64,000 nt of DNA from Chitinasiproducens palmae (GTDB lineage: Bacteria; Pseudomonadota; Gammaproteobacteria; Burkholderiales; Burkholderiaceae): positions 124,001-188,000 of the forward strand of contig NZ_FNLO01000007.1 in NCBI RefSeq assembly GCF_900095735.1, written 5' to 3'. Below are positions 10,672 through 19,281 of the stretch, piece after piece. Made by a program: the position numbers and the translations under genes. Below the pieces are notes generated by a model. That model made no database searches. It saw nothing but the letters and a program-made list of their open reading frames with translations, and had not been told where the DNA came from. Position 1 is the stretch's first letter; every line of letters starts with the position of its first letter.

Positions 10672-13194
10672 TCAGCCCGGGTCCGAAACACCGCGCGTCA
10701 GCCCGGCTTCCGACCGAGTACGAGCGGACCGCACAGTCGGTCGCCACCATTCTGGCAGCAGCCGTCGCACCCGCGTTTCGCAGAATCGCTCGTCGATCAG
10801 ATAGACGGTGCCGACGTCCTCCCGCGTGCGAATGACCCGCCCAGCCGCCTGCACCACTTTTTGCAGACCTGGATAGAGGTAGGTGTAGGCGTAGCCGTCA
10901 CCGAACACTGCCTCGTTTCGTTCGCGCATCGCTTCGTTGACCGCGTTGTACTGCGGCAAGCCCAGCGTGGCGACAAAGGCGCCGATCAGGCGGCGGCCAG
11001 GCAGGTCGATTCCCTCACCGAAGCTTCCGCCCAGAACGGCGAATCCGATGGTTCGCCCGTCGGCGGCAAAGCGAGCGAGGAAAGCCCGCTGAGCGGCCTC
11101 GTCCATGCCCGGCGACTGCGACACGACCGTTAAATCCGGACGTGTCGCCGCCAGTCGCTGCCGGACCTGGTCGAGATACGCGTAACTGCTGAAAAACGCC
11201 AGGTAGTTGCCCGGCTCCGCATCGAGCTGCTTGGCGATCAATTCTGCGATCGGCGAGATCGATGCATCGCGCCGTGCATAACGCGTCGACACGTCACCGA
11301 TCAGCCGGACATCGAGTTGCTGTGCCTCGAACGGCGACGGCACGTCCACGGTCACGGTGTCGGCGGGCAGGCCAAGAAGATCGACAAAGTAATGGCTCGG
11401 GGCCAGCGTCGCTGAAAAGAGTGTCGCGCTGCGCAGCGCGGCGAAGCGCGGCCGCAAAAATGGGGCGGGGACGACGTTGCGGATCGTCAGCACCGCACGC
11501 GGTTTGGCAAGCCGCGCCTCGACCGCCAAGTTCAGGTCGCACAGCGAATGCTCGCCGAAGCTTTCGGCGAGCCGAGTGAAATGCAGGGCGTCGAAGTAAA
11601 AGCGTTGTAGCGCGCTGCCGAATTCCGTTGGGCGCTCTGCGAGCACATCCGCAATGACGGTAGTCAACTGCTGCAAGGCGTCGACAAACGCGCTGGGCGG
11701 TTTGTCGAGTTGTGTGTAGTCGTCGGCCCGATCGCGTCGCAACGCGCGCCAGCGGCGTTGCAGCGCGTCGAGCGCCGGCTTGACTGCGGTGGGCGCATCC
11801 TGGCGCAAGCGCGCGATGTCGCGCTCATCGAGGCTGGCCGTGTACATGCCGCGCGCGCGGTCGACCAGGTTATGGGCCTCGTCGACCAATGCACACACAC
11901 GCCACTCGTTGAGCACAATCTGTGCGAACAGCGACGCCGACGAATCGAACAGGTAGTTGTAGTCGCCGACCACCACGTCCGACCAGGGCACGAGCGCCTG
12001 GCTGAGATAGTATGGGCAGACCTCGTGCGCCAACGCAATGTCGCGCACGCTGGCCCGATCCAGGGTTGGCGCGTGGCCGGGACGCATTCCGTCATCCGAG
12101 GCGTCGATCGCGAATGCGGCCGCGCGTGCCGCGGGCAGCTTGTCGTAGAAGCCACGCGCCAGTGGGCAGGCATCGCCGTGACATGCCCGACCCGGGAACT
12201 CGCACGACTTTTCCCGTGCAACGAGTTCGAGGACGCGCAAGGGCAACGGCAACGGCTCGGCAGCGGCGGCCGACCTTGCGCTTGTCTGGCTCGGTTCCGC
12301 GGCGTTGCGCGCGTGCTCGCCATGGCGCGCTTCGATCGACGACGCAGGCGGACGCGCACGCAAGGTGCTCAGCGCATCGAGCGCCACCTGCCGTCCGGAC
12401 GCCTTGGCGGCGAGAAAGAAAACCTTGTCGAGCGACTGACCCGGCATCGCCTTCAGCATCGGGAACAGGGTGCCAAGTGTCTTGCCGATTCCCGTTGGTG
12501 CCTGCACCAGCGCGTGTCGAGCACGGACTGCCGAGCGGTACGCGGTTTCGGCCAGCGCGCGCTGGCCGTCGCGAAACGTGCCGTGCGGAAAGGACAGTTG
12601 CTGCAAGGCCGCATCACGCGCGACGCGATGCGCTTGCTCATGACCCGCCCAGCACAGGAAGCGTTCGCAGAGGGTCTCGAATGTGTGGCGCAGCGTGGCC
12701 GCGTCGTAGGTCTCGACAAAGACCGTTTCCTCCTGGCTGCCAATCTCGAAATAGACCAGCGCGACGCGTATCGTTTCCAGTCCGAGCGTTTCACAGAGCA
12801 GCCAGCCATAGACGCGTGCCTGCGCCCAGTGCAGTTGCCGGTGATTGTTCGGCTGTCTGCCCAGATCACCGCGGTAGGTCTTGATTTCCTCGATCTGGGC
12901 CAGATCCGGGTCGAAGCCATCAGCACGGCCGCGCACGCGAAGATTCCGATATCGGCCTTGCAGTGTCACTTCCCGCCGATAGTTCGCATGCCGGCGCGCA
13001 CCGACGGTCTGGTGCCCGGCCATTCCTTCGAGCGCGCTCGGCGACGGCGTGAAGCGCGTATCGAGGTCGCCCGCCTTGGCGACCAGTTCGCACAGCGTGC
13101 GAACCGCCACCGTGTAAGCTGCGTCGGCCGACTGGAACGAGCCGGCCGCCAGCACGGCATCGGTAGGCGAGGTGGGTAGAGCGGCAGCGGACAT
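10672..13194 (-). CDS. XPD/DinG-type Fe-S helicase with N-terminal PD-(D/E)XK nuclease-like domain
   Basis: 840 residues. At about residues 88-106, GRADGFDPDLAQIEEIKT carries the D...ExK spacing of a Cas4/RecB-like nuclease. A superfamily-2 helicase follows: Walker A APTGIGKT (232-239), CEFPGRACHGDACP plus a later EVCPYY supplying four cysteines for an Fe-S cluster, DEAH in VDEAHNLVDRA, and C-terminal motifs LGGSFGEGIDLPG and QAAGRVIRT. These enzymes unwind and trim 5' flaps or repair intermediates. No VRR-NUC partner gene is adjacent. The start is the first ATG. Confidence 0.9.
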   Translation of the reverse strand: MSAAALPTSPTDAVLAAGSFQSADAAYTVAVRTLCELVAKAGDLDTRFTPSPSALEGMAGHQTVGARRHANYRREVTLQGRYRNLRVRGRADGFDPDLAQIEEIKTYRGDLGRQPNNHRQLHWAQARVYGWLLCETLGLETIRVALVYFEIGSQEETVFVETYDAATLRHTFETLCERFLCWAGHEQAHRVARDAALQQLSFPHGTFRDGQRALAETAYRSAVRARHALVQAPTGIGKTLGTLFPMLKAMPGQSLDKVFFLAAKASGRQVALDALSTLRARPPASSIEARHGEHARNAAEPSQTSARSAAAAEPLPLPLRVLELVAREKSCEFPGRACHGDACPLARGFYDKLPAARAAAFAIDASDDGMRPGHAPTLDRASVRDIALAHEVCPYYLSQALVPWSDVVVGDYNYLFDSSASLFAQIVLNEWRVCALVDEAHNLVDRARGMYTASLDERDIARLRQDAPTAVKPALDALQRRWRALRRDRADDYTQLDKPPSAFVDALQQLTTVIADVLAERPTEFGSALQRFYFDALHFTRLAESFGEHSLCDLNLAVEARLAKPRAVLTIRNVVPAPFLRPRFAALRSATLFSATLAPSHYFVDLLGLPADTVTVDVPSPFEAQQLDVRLIGDVSTRYARRDASISPIAELIAKQLDAEPGNYLAFFSSYAYLDQVRQRLAATRPDLTVVSQSPGMDEAAQRAFLARFAADGRTIGFAVLGGSFGEGIDLPGRRLIGAFVATLGLPQYNAVNEAMRERNEAVFGDGYAYTYLYPGLQKVVQAAGRVIRTREDVGTVYLIDERFCETRVRRLLPEWWRPTVRSARTRSEAGLTRGVSDPG

Positions 13195-13537
13195 CGGGAG
13201 CGCGAAGGAGACGCTGGCGGCGGCAAGCGGCGGTTTTCACCGTCGATGGCGGCCGCGCTGGCGTAGCTGCCAATTGTCGCATATCGACGCTTGCCGCATG
13301 CCTTCTGGGCAGCAAACCGCACGCGTGCAAGCAGGAGGCGAACGTAAGGGATGCGAGAGCAGGAGCGGAACGGCCTGCTCCCGCAGTGGCCATCAGCATG
13401 GCGCCGCTTTCCACTGCTGGCATCGGCCGAGCGCTGTCACGCGGCAAATGTCATCATGCGCAGAGGCCGCAACGATCTGCGCGAGCGCGCGTGCGCTTGA
13501 CGCGCAGCCAGGCCAACGAAAGAAACGCATAGAACCA
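13195..13537. other. Divergent intergenic region
   Basis: It lies between the helicase (minus) and DUF6314 (plus) starts. No gene, repeat or clear promoter element was recognised. Confidence 0.5.
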
Positions 13538-14053
13538 ATGAGCCAGACAGACCCGACGGCACCGCTTCCCGATAACCACAAGGCGCTGCCGCAGGCAGCG
13601 TGGTGCGCGCAGGCAACGGCGGTCTTCGCTTGCCTGGAAGGGGGCTGGCGGCTCGACCGAGCGATACGCCCGCAAGGTCGCTTCGTCGGCGAAGCGGCCT
13701 TCACGAGACGCGCTCCGGGCGTTTTCGATTACGTCGAACGCGGCGTACTACACCTTCCAAACGGCGCGGAACTGGCGGCGAATCGCGCCTACCGTTACGA
13801 ACTGGCGGATCCGTACATCGATATCGTTTTCGCGGATGGGCCCTCGACGGGCCAACGTTTTGTCCGTCTGGCATGGCGAGCCGATGTCGCCGCGTGGCGC
13901 GCCACCGAGCTGCATCTTTGCGCAGCCGACCGCTACGACGTAACGCTGCACATCGACGAACGCGAAGCCTTCACGGTCGATGTCGCGGTGCGCGGGCCGC
14001 GCAAGGCGTACAACACGTCGACACGTTTCTCGCGCAACGACGCGTCGCTCTGA
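13538..14053 (+). CDS. DUF6314-family protein
   Basis: A 171-residue soluble protein. Pattern: GWRLDRAIRPQGRFVGEAAF, then YVERGVLHLPNGAELAANRAYRYEL, then DIVFADG...GQRFVRL, ending LHIDEREAFTVDVAVRGPRKAY. This beta-rich layout matches DUF6314 from memory; the function is unknown. The ATG at 13538 was chosen because homology begins close after it; the frame is open further upstream without family resemblance. The ribosome site is weak (GAAAG). Confidence 0.8.
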   Translation: MSQTDPTAPLPDNHKALPQAAWCAQATAVFACLEGGWRLDRAIRPQGRFVGEAAFTRRAPGVFDYVERGVLHLPNGAELAANRAYRYELADPYIDIVFADGPSTGQRFVRLAWRADVAAWRATELHLCAADRYDVTLHIDEREAFTVDVAVRGPRKAYNTSTRFSRNDASL

Positions 14054-14151
14054 CCAAGCGCCGCGTGGTCGACGCGTCCGCAGCATGCACTCGGCGGGCG
14101 ATCGGCGCCACGCACCGGTGTCGCCGTGGAGCGACGCGAGGTGAGTCGCGC

Positions 14152-14352
14152 TCATTGCGTCGCTTCGTCGTCGAAGATCTGCTCGATGCCGAGCGCGAAG
14201 AGCCGGGCAATTGCAAATGCGAGCGGCAGGCTGGGGTCGTAGCGCCCGTTTTCGATCGCGTTGACTGTCTGGCGTGATACACCGAGTGCCTGGGCCAGAT
14301 CGTTCTGCGACCAGCCTCGCTCGCTCCGCAGCGATTTCAACGAATTCTTCAC
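14152..14352 (-). CDS. XRE-family helix-turn-helix regulator
   Basis: 66 residues from a GTG at 14352 (VKNSLKSLRSERGWSQNDLAQALGVSRQTVNAIENGRYDPSLPLAF...IEQIFDDEA). This is the standard compact XRE repressor that consists almost only of the HTH. The GTG is preferred over an ATG at 14394 because the longer form would overlap the upstream gene by 35 bases and carry residues foreign to the family. It lies 7 bases after the membrane-protein gene, so the two form an operon, probably autoregulated through the palindrome at 14787-14806. Confidence 0.9.
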   Translation of the reverse strand: MKNSLKSLRSERGWSQNDLAQALGVSRQTVNAIENGRYDPSLPLAFAIARLFALGIEQIFDDEATQ

Positions 14353-14359
14353 CGCTAGT

Positions 14360-14734
14360 CTAGCGGTAGCGTCGGCTACAAAGAACCGATGCAACGATCC
14401 ACAGTGCGCCCATCAGCGGCCACACCACGAAAAGGGAGAGACGCGGGAAGCCGACGTTTTCGAGAAAACCGTACGAGAACGTCACCAGTGCCGTTCCCGC
14501 GAACGCGATGGACAACGACTCCAGTTCGATGCGCCGCTGCAGCTCGTCAATGCGTCGCATGCGTCGCACCACTACCCAGCACACTCCTATGCCAGGCACC
14601 ATCGGCAGCAGCGCGACGGCGACGCGTGCGAGCTGCGAATCGACCGCCGATGACAGCAGTAGCGTGACGGAGATGGCGAGGCATACAACATACGCAACCA
14701 TCGCGATGGTCATTTCGCGTCGATATCGGTTCAT
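14360..14734 (-). CDS. Four-helix integral membrane protein, partner of XRE regulator
   Basis: A 124-residue protein with four hydrophobic segments (MTIAMVAYVVCLAISVTLLL, VAVALLPMVPGIGVCWVVV, SIAFAGTALVTFSYGF, LFVVWPLMGALWIVASVL). A charged cytoplasmic loop between helices 2 and 3 reads RRMRRIDELQRRIELES. XRE plus small membrane protein pairs are widespread; the membrane partner may sense envelope state or modulate the regulator (inference). Confidence 0.8.
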   Translation of the reverse strand: MNRYRREMTIAMVAYVVCLAISVTLLLSSAVDSQLARVAVALLPMVPGIGVCWVVVRRMRRIDELQRRIELESLSIAFAGTALVTFSYGFLENVGFPRLSLFVVWPLMGALWIVASVLCSRRYR

Positions 14735-14786
14735 GTCGGCCGTGCCCCAAGCGCGGAAAACGTCATTGTGCCGATGACTACTGCAT

Positions 14787-14806
14787 ATGTAAAGGGTGCT
14801 TTACAT
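14787..14806. promoter_or_regulatory. Perfect palindromic operator candidate
   Basis: ATGTAAAG-GGTG-CTTTACAT has perfect 8-bp arms and a 4-bp spacer. It lies about 52 bases before the start of the membrane-protein/XRE operon. Size, symmetry and place suit binding of the XRE dimer. Confidence 0.6.
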
Positions 14807-15409
14807 CAGGGGCAGCGATGTGTATCGCCGCGGGTAGGCGGCCGCATCGGGGTCCGTCGGCGCATGACGCCACCCGTGCCGCAGTTGCGGTAATGCTCAA
14901 TGCGGTGATTGCCAACCGATCAGGCTTGCGGCCGCCGCGTCTGCGAAGCGTCGCTGCCGGTGCTTGCGAGCAGTGCGGCGGAAAAAGCTTGACCAATGCA
15001 TGCGCGTGGCCATCGCGCTCACTTCGCAATGCGTGGGTGATTGCTTGGCGACGCGGCCTGATAGGCTGGATTGACGCGTCAATGTGTCCAGCAAGGCACG
15101 GCGCGGTGTTCCTTGCTTGTAAGCAAGGATGGCGCTCCGCCTTACTGCCTGAATTGCAGGGCGTGGCGGAATGACGCGTGGCGCTTCGACAACCAACTGA
15201 TGCGCTATCCCGACCGTTGCAGGTCGCCGTGCCGCGCGGTTGCGCCTGCTAGTCGCGCTTTCCTTGCCTAGGCCGATGCCTAGACCGACGATCCGCTCGC
15301 GAGGATACCTTAAGAAGTGTGTCAGAATCGGTTCAAGGGAATGTGCCCCGCAGTTGTTGCCACGGCACCGCGAACAGCGATCCCAGGTACGAACAGCTAG
15401 GAGCGCTGA
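14807..15409. other. Intergenic region upstream of LOV kinase
   Basis: No coding sequence is supported. AGGAG of the kinase ribosome site lies at the right end. Promoter boxes were not evident. Confidence 0.5.
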
Positions 15410-17056
15410 ATGCCCACGTCGGAAAAAGCGTCGATTCGGAATTCGACGCCGCCGGAAATCGACTCTAAATACTCAGGCGCAGCAGGCGTGCGGGACCATC
15501 GCGACGATATTTTCTTCGCCGCGATCGAAACGACACGCATGCCGATGATCGTCACGGACCCGAGCACCGATGACAATCCGATCATTTTCGCGAATCGCGC
15601 GTTTCTGTCGATGACTGGCTACGAACTCGAAGAAATCATCGGCCACAACTGTCGCTTCCTGCAGGGGCCGGAAAGCGATCGGCTGACCATTACGGCAATC
15701 CGCGAAGCTGTCGAGGACCGCCGCGAGATCACGACGGAAATCCTGAACTATCGCAAGGATGGGTCGACGTTCTGGAATGCGCTTTTCATCTCGCCGGTCT
15801 ACAACAAGGAAAAGGAGCTGGTCTATTTCTTTGCGTCGCAACTTGACGTGAGCCGACGCCGCGACGCGGAAGGTGCGTTGTCTCAAGCTCAGAAAATGGA
15901 AGCGCTTGGCCAGCTCACCGGCGGTATCTCGCATGACTTCAATAATCTGCTGCAGGTGATGACGGGTCACCTGGATCTGCTCGAACATCGTCTGTCGGTG
16001 ACCAAGGCCGATACGACGATGGCCAATCGAAGCGTGTCCAGCATTCGCAGCGCCGTTTCGAAGGCGGGCACGCTGACGCAGCAGTTGTTGGCATTTTCGC
16101 GCAAGCAACGTCTTGAAGGCCGACCGATCAATCTGAATGCGACCGCCCAGACGATCATCGACCTCGTCGACAGCACGCTGGGCAATGGTGCAGTGGTGCA
16201 GACGTCGCTCGCGCAGAACCTCGCCAACTGCCAGATCGACCCGACTCAGCTCGAAGTGGCATTGATCAACATTCTCGTCAATGCCCGCGATGCGATGCCC
16301 GATGGTGGCACGATCACGATCTCGACAGCCAACGTCGAGGTGACGCCCGACGATATTTCTGCTTATGCGGGGTTGCACGCCGGCCGCTACGTGTCCATCT
16401 CGCTGTCGGATACAGGATCGGGTATTCCGGCTCATATCGTCGACAGAGTGATGGACCCTTTCTTCACGACCAAGGAGGAAGGTAAGGGTACGGGCCTGGG
16501 CCTGTCGATGGTGTACGGCTTCACCAAGCAATCAGGCGGGACGACGACCATCTATTCCGAAGTCGGCCTCGGCACCACGGTCCGCCTGTATTTCCCGGCG
16601 TCGCAAGAAGTCGCGCGCCTGCCGGCCGAATTGAACAAGAAAAGCGCGGAGCGCGGCGGCAACGAGCGGGTGCTGGTAGTGGACGACCGCCCGGAAGTTG
16701 CCGATCTGTCGCGGGAAATGCTCGAAGGGTTGGGCTACACGGTAGCCGTCGCGAATAGCGGTGATCAAGCGCTGCGGCACATCGACGACGTGGTCGCCGA
16801 TGTACTGCCCGATTTATTGTTCTCGGACGTGATCATGCCTGGCGGCATGAACGGCTTCACGTTGGCGCGGGAGGTGCAGCGCAGGCTTCCGGGCATTCGC
16901 GTGCTGCTGACGACCGGGTATGCGGGCGAAAACGACGCCGTCAACTCCGATGCCGGCATCGAGTTCGAGATGCTGAAGAAGCCGTATCGCATATCCGATC
17001 TGGCGCGGAAGGTACGCATGGCGCTCGATGGCCCGACCGGAACCAATCTGAAGTAG
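15410..17056 (+). CDS. LOV-domain hybrid histidine kinase (blue-light sensor)
   Basis: 548 residues in three parts. (1) PAS/LOV domain, about 30-145, with the flavin-adduct motif GHNCRFLQG placing the reactive Cys at 81. (2) HisKA/HATPase, about 155-400, with [14 protein letters not shown] (phospho-His 175), [10 protein letters not shown] (N-box), DTGSGIP (G1) and [13 protein letters not shown] (G2). (3) Receiver, about 418-540, with VVDDRPE and FSDVIMPGG (phospho-Asp 473) and a Lys in KKPYR. Light should form a Cys-FMN adduct and change kinase activity. No output regulator is adjacent, so it probably feeds a distant partner. AGGAG precedes the ATG. Confidence 0.95.
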   Translation: MPTSEKASIRNSTPPEIDSKYSGAAGVRDHRDDIFFAAIETTRMPMIVTDPSTDDNPIIFANRAFLSMTGYELEEIIGHNCRFLQGPESDRLTITAIREAVEDRREITTEILNYRKDGSTFWNALFISPVYNKEKELVYFFASQLDVSRRRDAEGALSQAQKMEALGQLTGGISHDFNNLLQVMTGHLDLLEHRLSVTKADTTMANRSVSSIRSAVSKAGTLTQQLLAFSRKQRLEGRPINLNATAQTIIDLVDSTLGNGAVVQTSLAQNLANCQIDPTQLEVALINILVNARDAMPDGGTITISTANVEVTPDDISAYAGLHAGRYVSISLSDTGSGIPAHIVDRVMDPFFTTKEEGKGTGLGLSMVYGFTKQSGGTTTIYSEVGLGTTVRLYFPASQEVARLPAELNKKSAERGGNERVLVVDDRPEVADLSREMLEGLGYTVAVANSGDQALRHIDDVVADVLPDLLFSDVIMPGGMNGFTLAREVQRRLPGIRVLLTTGYAGENDAVNSDAGIEFEMLKKPYRISDLARKVRMALDGPTGTNLK

Positions 17057-18092
17057 CGCCGTATCGGACGGTCGCCCTGGACGGACCGGAAGAAGGAATC
17101 GTGGCCGCCGTCGCCAGCGGAGCGGGGCAGCCACGGCGCGTCTGTCGGATCCTGACGGCCTACCAGTCAAAGCCCCGCCGCCGTCTCAAGGCTCGTGAGA
17201 CGTCCGCGAAACGGCTCCAACGATAACTGGCTGTGGCGTCAAGCCTGTGACCCCATTCAATCCAAATTGGGCTCCCCTCGCCGAAGGGATGCGTACCGTC
17301 TCCCGGTATCGCCGTATGGTTTTGATGGCCGGGTCCACAGCCGGTTCGAAATCGACTGGGTATGGGAATCGATGCAAGATGCGGTTTGCGGCGGTAGAGA
17401 AACTGCGCTCACGCCCCAATCAACTCGCCTCAGTCGATTCGCGCCATTCGCTTCGCCCCATTCGCGTCGCGCCGAACACTCCCCTGTGTCGGGTTTCGCT
17501 CGGTCCTGCTCGAACTGAGATCAAATACAAAAAACCTTGGGAAACAAGGTGCGTGCTCGGCATTCAATCAAGAAGCAGGGCTGACGCCGCGGCAAGTTCG
17601 AGGTGCGCAACGTCCGCGCCGACCGCGCCGGACTTACAGTTTGAAATTTTTGAGGGATAATCGACGCTGCCACTTGCCGATGGGAAAGGGTATGGCTGGC
17701 GGTATGACGTTGTTTGGCTGTTTCTTGAAGCGGAAGAAGTCATGTCGTTGAGAAGCGGCGACGGATTGCAGCAGTTAGTGCATTGGCGGTAAATGCATTT
17801 GTTTCAGACAAATGTTGAACCCGGCGCGGCACCACATCGCGATTGGAAACCATGGGCGAGGATATATGCGCATGCTTGGACCCGTTGTGGTAAATGCCCG
17901 CAGTTTCCACTTGTCTCCGTTGAATCAATTGCCGCGGACCGGCGACACAACTGAGTGCCCAGCTGCCGTGCGCCTGGGCGCTCACCAAGCACCCCTTCCC
18001 GTCGGCACGCTGGCAGTACCGCTGTGTGGCGAATCATCGCGACACACTTTATTGTCACAGCCTTGCCAGCAGGGTGTTTATGGGAGAAGGAA
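17057..18092. other. Long gap without supported gene
   Basis: About 1 kb with only short open frames lacking recognisable protein features. It marks the start of the gene-poor accessory stretch. A minus-strand terminator-like hairpin lies at 17529-17550. Confidence 0.5.
17529..17550 (-). terminator. Terminator-like hairpin on minus strand
   Basis: Read on the minus strand it is ACCTTG-TTTCC-CAAGGT followed by TTTTTTG, a short stem with a T-run. It has no identifiable upstream minus-strand gene, so it may be left from a lost transcript or serve an unseen small RNA. Confidence 0.45.
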
Positions 18093-18458
18093 ATGCGTTT
18101 TCTGTTCGGCCTGTGCCTTTTGTTGTGTTCGACTGCTTCCATGGCGGAACAGTTGACCGGTCGACAGCTTTACGAATGGCTGAACTCATCCGATGAGAAA
18201 TTGGCAATGGCCGCGAATATGTACATCGCCGGCGTGATGGACGATGACACGCTGCTGCAGGCAGGTGCCATCAAAGGCATGTATCAAGCGAACAACGGCA
18301 AGGACATCCGCCATATCTGCCTGCCGGCCGGCACGACGATCGGTGGCCTGAAGGCACCGGTGCTTGAGTTGCTTGAGAAATACCCGAATCTCCGCGCCCA
18401 ACCCGCCATCGCAACCGTTCGCGTCGCGCTTGCGAAAGCGTTCCCTTGTTCTTCCTGA
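18093..18458 (+). CDS. Rap1a/Tai-type immunity family protein
   Basis: A 121-residue periplasmic protein. The signal peptide MRFLFGLCLLLCSTASMA is cut at about residue 18, then LTGRQLYEWLNSSDEK...AANMYIAGVMD, then HICLPAGTTIGGLKAPVLELLEKYP, ending FPCSS. Two cysteines (HIC and FPC) are conserved in this fold and probably form a disulfide. The family includes Rap1a and Tai proteins that neutralise type VI amidase effectors in the periplasm. No amidase effector or T6SS gene is adjacent, so an orphan immunity or housekeeping role is possible. GGGAGAAGGA precedes the ATG. Confidence 0.85.
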   Translation: MRFLFGLCLLLCSTASMAEQLTGRQLYEWLNSSDEKLAMAANMYIAGVMDDDTLLQAGAIKGMYQANNGKDIRHICLPAGTTIGGLKAPVLELLEKYPNLRAQPAIATVRVALAKAFPCSS

Positions 18459-19281
18459 TGGTTCGAGGCACGGGATCCGCCGTTGCGATGGAACAGGTCA
18501 TCGAACATTTCCGTCCTGGCCTCCGAGACGGCCGCTTTCGCGTAATTCGGGTGACTCGACCGTTAACATCCCTTAGGTCGCTGAATGGCATTGCGCTGTA
18601 GGCGATGAGTGTATTGAAGAGCCAGAATGACTCTGTTGGCGCTGGCTTATGGGATCCACGCAGAAACGCACCTTCTCAAACCGTTTGCGCCAGCCGTTTC
18701 CTTCCTGCGGGCGTTTCCGTGATCGCGCATGCACTTGCCACACAACAGCAGGAACGGATCCAATGCCACCCGCGAGAGTCCTGTTAACCGCACACCTTGG
18801 TGAATGCGAGGCGGTTTCTCTGTAATGCGGCATGCGGCACGCAAAACCTTCAGTGCGCGGCGAGCGGCGCATGATTCCGGTCCTCAACTCTGCCATGTCT
18901 ATCTCGCTCGAAAGCGTTTTCACGGTCGCACACGTCGGTAGCGCCTTAAGTGGATGAACGGCTGTCAGAAGCAAGCAAGCCAGCGCGTGGCGAGTTGTAG
19001 CCGCCTCGATGTTGCGGTCTGGCCCGCCGCTGAACCCTCTTGCCGCATCGAACCGAATAAGGCGGCACGCTGATAAACGTCGTGGCGTCTTTTGCACTAC
19101 TTGCTAGGCTCTGTCGCTTAGGCGCGCGCGGTCTCCTGCCTACGGAGTTGCCGCGCGCGATGTCCATCGATTGAACGGAGAGGGCCTTGATATTGGCCGC
19201 ACAGTTCATTGGGCGGCAGCGGATCCTCATGCGATCGCTTATCGGCAATTCTGATGAGCGACGATTCGACCTCGTGGGACG
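18459..19281. other. Gap without supported gene
   Basis: About 0.8 kb. Minus-strand frames are open but read as random composition without a ribosome site. No repeat, tRNA or IS end was recognised. Confidence 0.5.

Noticed and set aside
11710-13179. 489-residue plus-strand frame antisense to the helicase
   Set aside because: High-GC mirror frame; composition is random and the helicase motifs are on the other strand.
17247-17660. 137-residue plus-strand frame after the LOV kinase
   Set aside because: Random-looking composition; the hairpin at 17529-17550 lies inside it and no start signal is present.
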